Below, one piece after another: positions 59,077-64,000 of a stretch of 64,000 nucleotides of DNA. The stretch's first letter is position 1, and the number at the start of each line of letters is the position of its first letter. The DNA lies in the NCBI GenBank assembly GCA_035772735.1, contig JASDFA010000004.1, positions 19,309,501 to 19,373,500 of the forward strand. The letters run 5' to 3'. A program made the position numbers and the translations under genes. Origin of the DNA: Datura wrightii. Taxonomy: Eukaryota; Streptophyta; Magnoliopsida; Solanales; Solanaceae. The notes beneath the pieces are model-generated. The model searched no databases. It was not told the DNA's origin and was given only the letters and a program-made list of their open reading frames with translations.

Positions 59077-62000
59077 TGCCTCACCAAGAGCAAGAGGCTT
59101 CGCTAGATGTGGTCACGGGTATGTTGCAAGTCTTTCTTGATGCTTATGCCTTGTTGGACCTAGGAGCTACTTTGTCTTTTGTGACCTCTTATATTGCTAG
59201 TAGTTTTGGAGTTAGTCCTGAAATTCTGTCAAAATCATTCTCCTTATCTACTCTAGTCGCTGAATCAGTGGTAGCTAGGCAGGTGTATAGAGGTTGCCCT
59301 ATTATGGTGTTGCATAAGGTTACCTCCGCGGACTAAGTAGAATTGGCCATGACTGATTTTGACATTATTTTGGGTATGGATTGGTTTTTTGCATGTTACG
59401 CTTCGATTAATTGTAGGACCCGTGCGGTGGAATTTCGGTTTTCTAGTGAGTCAATTTTGGAATGGAAGGGTAATTCAGTTGTACCAGTCGATCGGTTTAT
59501 TTCATATCTTAAGGCTAGGAAAATGATCTCTAAGGGTTGCATGTACCACTTAGTTAGGGTTAAGGATGTAGAGTCTGAGATCCCGGCTATTCAGTCAGTT
59601 CCAGTAGTGCACGAATATCTGGAGGTTTTCCCTGATGATTTGCCAGGTGTTCCTCTGGAAAGGGAAATTGATTTCGGTATTGATTTATTGCCCGATATGC
59701 AACCCATATCCATTGCTCCCTACAGGATGGCTCCAGCCGAGCTAAAAGAGTTAAAGGAACAGTTGAAGGACTTGTTGGATAAGGGTTTCATTAGACGAGC
59801 AAGTCTCCATGGGGTGCACCGGTTTTATTTATTCGGAAGAAGGATGGATCCATTCGAATGAGTATTAATTATCGACAGCTGAAAAAGGTCACTATCAAGA
59901 ACAGGTACCCCTTGCCTAGGATTGATAATTTATTTGATCAACTCCAGGGTGCCAGGTGTTTCTCAAAGATAAATCTTAGGTCCGCGTATAGCTCAATGTC
60001 CGGGAGAGTGATAGCCCAAAGACAACCTTTAGGACCCGGTATGGCCATTATGAGTTTGTAGTTATTTCATTTGGACTAACCAATGCTCTTGCAGAATTTA
60101 TAGATATGATGAACAGGGTGTTCAAGCCGTATCTAGACATGTTTGTGATCGTGTTCATTGATGATATCCTTATATACTCTCGGAGCGGGGAGGAGCATAT
60201 CGCTCATTTGAGGATAGTGTTGCAAACTCTCAAGGATCATCAGTTGTATGCAAAGTTTAGCAAGTGTGAATTTTGGCTAGACTCGGTGGCATTTCTGGTC
60301 CCATGGTGTTAGGTGAGGGCATAAAGGTAGATTCTCAAAAAATCAAAGCAGTAAAGAATTGGCCTAGGCTGGTGAATCCTTCAGAAATTTGGATTTTCTT
60401 GGGCCTAGCAGGTTACTACCGGAGATTTGTTGAGGGTTTCTCATCTATTGCGGCGCCTTTGACCAAGTTGACTCAGAAGAAGGTGAAGTTCTAATGGTCG
60501 GAGGCTTGTGAGGGAAGCTTCCAGGAATTGAAGACCCGACTCACTTCAGCACTAGTGTTGACGTTACACGAGGGTACAGATGGCTTTGTTGTATATTATG
60601 ATGCTTCGAGAGTCATAATGGGATGTGTGTTTATGCATGGGAAGGTAATAGCATATTCCTTTCGACAGCTAAAAGTTCACGAAAAGAATTACCCGACCCA
60701 TGATCTTGAGTTGGCTGCGGTGGTGTTTGCATTGAAGATATTGCGGCATTACTTGTATGGGATCCATGTGGATGTATTCATGGATCACAAGAGCTTGCAA
60801 TATGTGTTCACACAGAAAGATCTTAATCTTCGGCAAAGGAGGTGGTTAGAGTTATTAAAGGACTATGATATGAGTATTCTTTACCACCTGGGAAAGGCTA
60901 ATGCGGTGGTGGATGCACTCAGTAGGCTCTCTATGGAGAGTGTGTCCCACATGGAGGAGGGAAAGAAGGAGTTGGTGAAATATGTTCATCGGCTCACAAG
61001 GTTGGGAATTAGATTGATTGACTCAACCAATGGCAGCGTTGTTAAGTAGAATGGGTCGAAATTGTCCTTGGTGGTTGATGTCAAATCTAAGCAAGATGAG
61101 GATCCGATTTTGACAATGTTGAAGAAAGCTGTGCGGATTTAAAAGGTGGAGGTTTTCTCCCAAGGGGAGATGGTGTTCTACGATACCAGGGTCGGTTATG
61201 TATTCTGGACGTTGATAATTTGAGGGTTCGGATATTGCATGAAGCACACAGTACTAGATACTCTATCCATCCGGGAGCCATGAAGATGTATCTGGACTTG
61301 CGACAAATCTATAGTTGGATGGTATGAATAAGGCTATTGCAGGGTTCATAGCCAAATCTTCAAACTGTCAGTAGGTGAAAGTCGAGCATCAAAGGCCGGG
61401 AGGCGTACTTCAGGAAATCAACATTCCCACATGGAAGTGGGAAGAGATTAACATGGACTTTATAACAGGTTTACCCTGCACTTGGAGACAGTATGACTCC
61501 ATTTGGATTGTTGTGGACAGGTTAACCAAGGGTGTACACTTCCTACCGGTCAAGACCACGGATTCAGAGTATGATTATGCCATGTTGTATATTCGAGAGT
61601 TGGTTTGACTTCATGGAGTGCCTTTGTCTATTATTTCAGACCGAGGTACTCAGTTTACCTCCCAGTTTTGGTGGTCTTTCCAAAAGGGGCTTGGGACTCA
61701 AGTTAAGCTCAGCACAGCCTTTCATCCGCAAATGGATGGCCAAGCGGAGCGGAAAATCCAAACTCTTGAAGACATGTTGGGGTTATTTGTTATGGATTTT
61801 AAAGGTAGTTGGGATGATAATTTCCCCTTAATCGAGTTTTCTTATAATAACAACTACCACTCTAGTATCCAGATAGCACCGTTCGAGGCTCTCTATGGGC
61901 GGAGGTGTAGATCTCCCATCGGATGGTTTGAGGTTGGTGAGGTAGTATGATAGGTCTAGATTCGGTTCATGAGGCGATGGTGAAGGTTCAGTTGATAAGG

Positions 62001-62390
62001 GACCGACTAAAAACCGCTCAGAGTAATTACAAATCATATGTCGATGTGAGGAGGAAGATTTGGAGTTTGAGGTGGACGATTGGGTATTTCTAAAGGTATC
62101 TCCCATGAAGGGAGTCATGCAGTTCGGGAAGAAAGGAAAGCTCAGTCCCCACTATGTTGGTCCCTACTGGGTTGTGAGGAGAGTTGGTAAGGTGGCGTAT
62201 GAGTTGGGTGATCCAGCTTTAGTAGTCCTAGTGGACAGCGTTGGTGTAAAGGACAACCTCAGTTATGAAGAAGTACCCGTGGAAATATTAGATCGTCAAA
62301 TTCGTAAGCTATTGAAAAAAAGTATCTTCAATTAAAGTATTATGGAAAAATCAGCATGTTGAAGGAGCTATGTAGTTCTTTTCGAAGGTA
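59077..62390 (+). pseudogene. pol of the last element
   Basis: The protease active site reads LLDLGATLSFV (about 59153-59185), with Leu where most relatives have Ser, Thr or Pro after the Asp. ILGMDWFF follows near 59370. Reverse transcriptase spans about 59640-60490 with FIDDIL at 60154-60171. RNase H is at about 60520-60930 (YYDASRVIMG, HDLELAAV). Integrase spans about 61190-61950, with the core MDFITGL, SDRGTQF and the Glu-containing IQTLEDMLG. The C-terminal region has DDWVFLKVSPMKGVMQFGKK at about 62070 and a chromodomain-like end with a frameshift near 62325. Stops and several frame changes break it throughout. Confidence 0.85.
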
Positions 62391-62470
62391 GTCATTCCAT
62401 CAGTTTTCAGCTTAAATGGTCTATACTTGCATATGATGATTGCTTGTCTTTGAGTTTTCTACATGTTACT

Positions 62471-62503
62471 AACATTCGAGGACGAATGTTCCCAAGGGGG
62501 AGA
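62471..62503 (+). other. hairpin and polypurine tract, last element
   Basis: AACATTCG-AGGA-CGAATGTT at 62471-62490 is the same inverted repeat as in the 27-53 kb family, although the LTRs are different. AAGGGGGAGA at 62494-62503 is the polypurine tract, three bases before the 3' LTR. Confidence 0.85.
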
Positions 62504-62506
62504 TAT

Positions 62507-64000
62507 TGTTATACCCCGGAAACCCAAGGATCAGACTTGGGAATCAAAACGGAGAATAACTGGAAATTCGCACCAGGCCACAGGACGGTTCATGAGGTGG
62601 CTCGTTAGGTAGGACCACGAGTCATGAAGTGACCCATGGTTAGGCTGGGCTTGGCTGAGTTTTTGGAAGGCCATGAGGATGACGACTCACGACTCGTGAG
62701 GCCACCCATGGAGAGAATGAGGCCACCCATGGCGAGAATGGAATGCATGGCTAGGGAGCTAAGGCAGTAAGGACCACGGGTGGTGACCACAAGTCGTGGT
62801 CAGCCACCACAATTCGTGGGGTCCCCTGAGTTTGGTTGGGTAGTATGGATCACGGATGGTGACCATGAGTCATGGTCACCCACCACGATTCATGGTACCC
62901 TTCGTGGGGTCCCTAAGGTGAATTCTAACAGTGTACCTGACGACTTAAGGCTACGAGTTTTGGTGCCTAGCAACGAGTCGTCCAGTCCCTCGTGGGGATT
63001 GGCAGTCAGCAAAATTTTGCGAGTTAAATAAGGGTGTTTTTGTAATTCCTGAACTCCTAAGGCCTAAATTATGTCATTTTGAGGTCTGAATAGAGTCTTT
63101 TTAAGGGGGTTAAGTTCATGTTAAGCCTCATCAATGCATGCTAGAGTCTAGGGAGGAGAATAGAAGGTGATTCAAGGTGTTCTTCCCCAATTCCTCTAAA
63201 TTTCATCTTGGGCTTTAAAGAGAGATTAAGAATCAAGTGTTTCCAAGAAAGTAAGGCCATAAATGGGTGAATTCTTCCACACCCATGCTCCTATTCTATG
63301 ATTTTCACTTAAAATTTCCTCAAACACTCACGGGGTTTTCTATTTGATATAAATAAAAAAACTAATGATTTAATTATGGGTTTTGTTATTTTGAAATATT
63401 ATCATAATCTATGGATTTTGATCATCTTTTGAGATTTAAATTGATTATGATATTGTTGATTCTCGATTTTCTAAATATTTAAGCTTAATTATGCATGCCC
63501 TATGGTGAATCGATTTATGATCTATTATCTCATCAATGTTCTTTACGAGCCCAACACGAATTCTGTTTGAACTATGAATTTATTATGTTACCCATTATGA
63601 TTTTATGAAACTCAAGCTATATGTATGATCTATAAGTATGTAGGAATCCTATTTATCATGAATTATGTTTTTAGCCGACTCACAGGCCTCATGTCGTGGC
63701 TAGATCGCTAATGTTCAAGCATGTTTACGATTATAATGATTTAACTAGCCCATGAACTCATGTATGTATTATTATGAGCACTATATATGTTTTGGGAGTA
63801 GTATCGAATACCGAGTAGTTTCGGGGCTCAGGTTAATCCCCTGATCTCATGAACTACGTGCCACCATAGGTATGTCGGGACCCTTTCATGTTAGTCCCTA
63901 GCCCAATTGGCCCTTTTCATGGTGATATCACACTTTCATGGTTCTACCTTTGGAAAGGTACGAACACCCTCCCGACTAGGGTTACAAGTTTGGCTTTATG
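62507..64000 (+). repeat. 3' LTR of the last element (partial)
   Basis: It starts TGTTATACCCCGG and follows the 5' LTR through the palindrome cluster and the CATGCATGCCC-type segment to the window end. 1,494 of about 2,180 bases are present. Confidence 0.9.

Larger units (their letters stand above)
55526..64000 (+). mobile_element. Tekay-like Ty3/gypsy element, 3' LTR truncated by the window end
   Basis: The 5' LTR (55526-57707) is followed by an exact primer site, gag (57916-59076), pol (59077-62390), a hairpin and polypurine tract, and a 3' LTR from 62507 that leaves the window. Its LTR sequence (TTATACCCCGG) differs from the TGTTACACC family at 27-53 kb, so it is a separate family of the same clade. 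Stops and frameshifts make it defective. Confidence 0.9.

Overview
The window looks like plant nuclear DNA from a repeat-rich, gene-poor region. It is AT-rich between elements, full of Ty3/gypsy chromoviruses with tRNA-iMet primer sites, and carries a plant-type response-regulator/GARP pseudogene with GT-AG introns. One chromovirus has a chromodomain of the Galadriel type, first described in tomato, and the Tekay/Del-type elements resemble those that dominate Solanaceae genomes. A solanaceous plant is therefore likely, but this is inference. I see no intact host gene, no rRNA or tRNA gene and no CRISPR array.

Layout. 1-2452: AT-rich DNA with a purine-rich block and an unclassified repeat. 2453-10820: a minus-strand LINE (ORF1 and the start of its endonuclease), split inside ORF1 by a Galadriel-type gypsy element at 3806-10370 (LTRs of 962 and 950 bp, near-perfect 5-bp target duplication). 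10856-11745: a fold-back element made of repeated CCTCGTTGG/CCAACGAGG boxes, with a decayed NLR (NB-ARC) fragment in its loop. 11746-13990: AT-rich DNA with microsatellites and a degenerate repeat array. 13992-14640: one copy of a host duplication. 14657-17428: two LTR-like fragments. 19330-22386: five exons of a type-B response-regulator-like pseudogene on the minus strand. 23151-24505: a small copia-like, probably non-autonomous LTR element. 26520-27425: a MITE-like element.

27581-53551 is one nested Tekay-type complex, all on the plus strand. The outer element (LTRs 27581-29805 and 51335-53551) is flanked by an exact AGAAA duplication. Its integrase region is split by an inserted three-LTR array (LTR-internal-LTR-internal-LTR, 33424-49680) flanked by ATCAG/TTCAG. 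The flanks of the outer element (27429-27580 and 53552-54215) match 13992-14640, which lacks the insertion and so acts as an empty site. 55526-64000 is another Tekay-like element with a complete 5' LTR and internal region; its 3' LTR runs off the window.

All gag-pol regions carry stops or frameshifts, so none appears autonomous. The most informative results are the resolved nesting order, the paralogous empty site, the NLR fragment in the fold-back element, a candidate leader intron shared by the Tekay copies, and a conserved hairpin beside their polypurine tracts. I found no convincing new multi-gene system.
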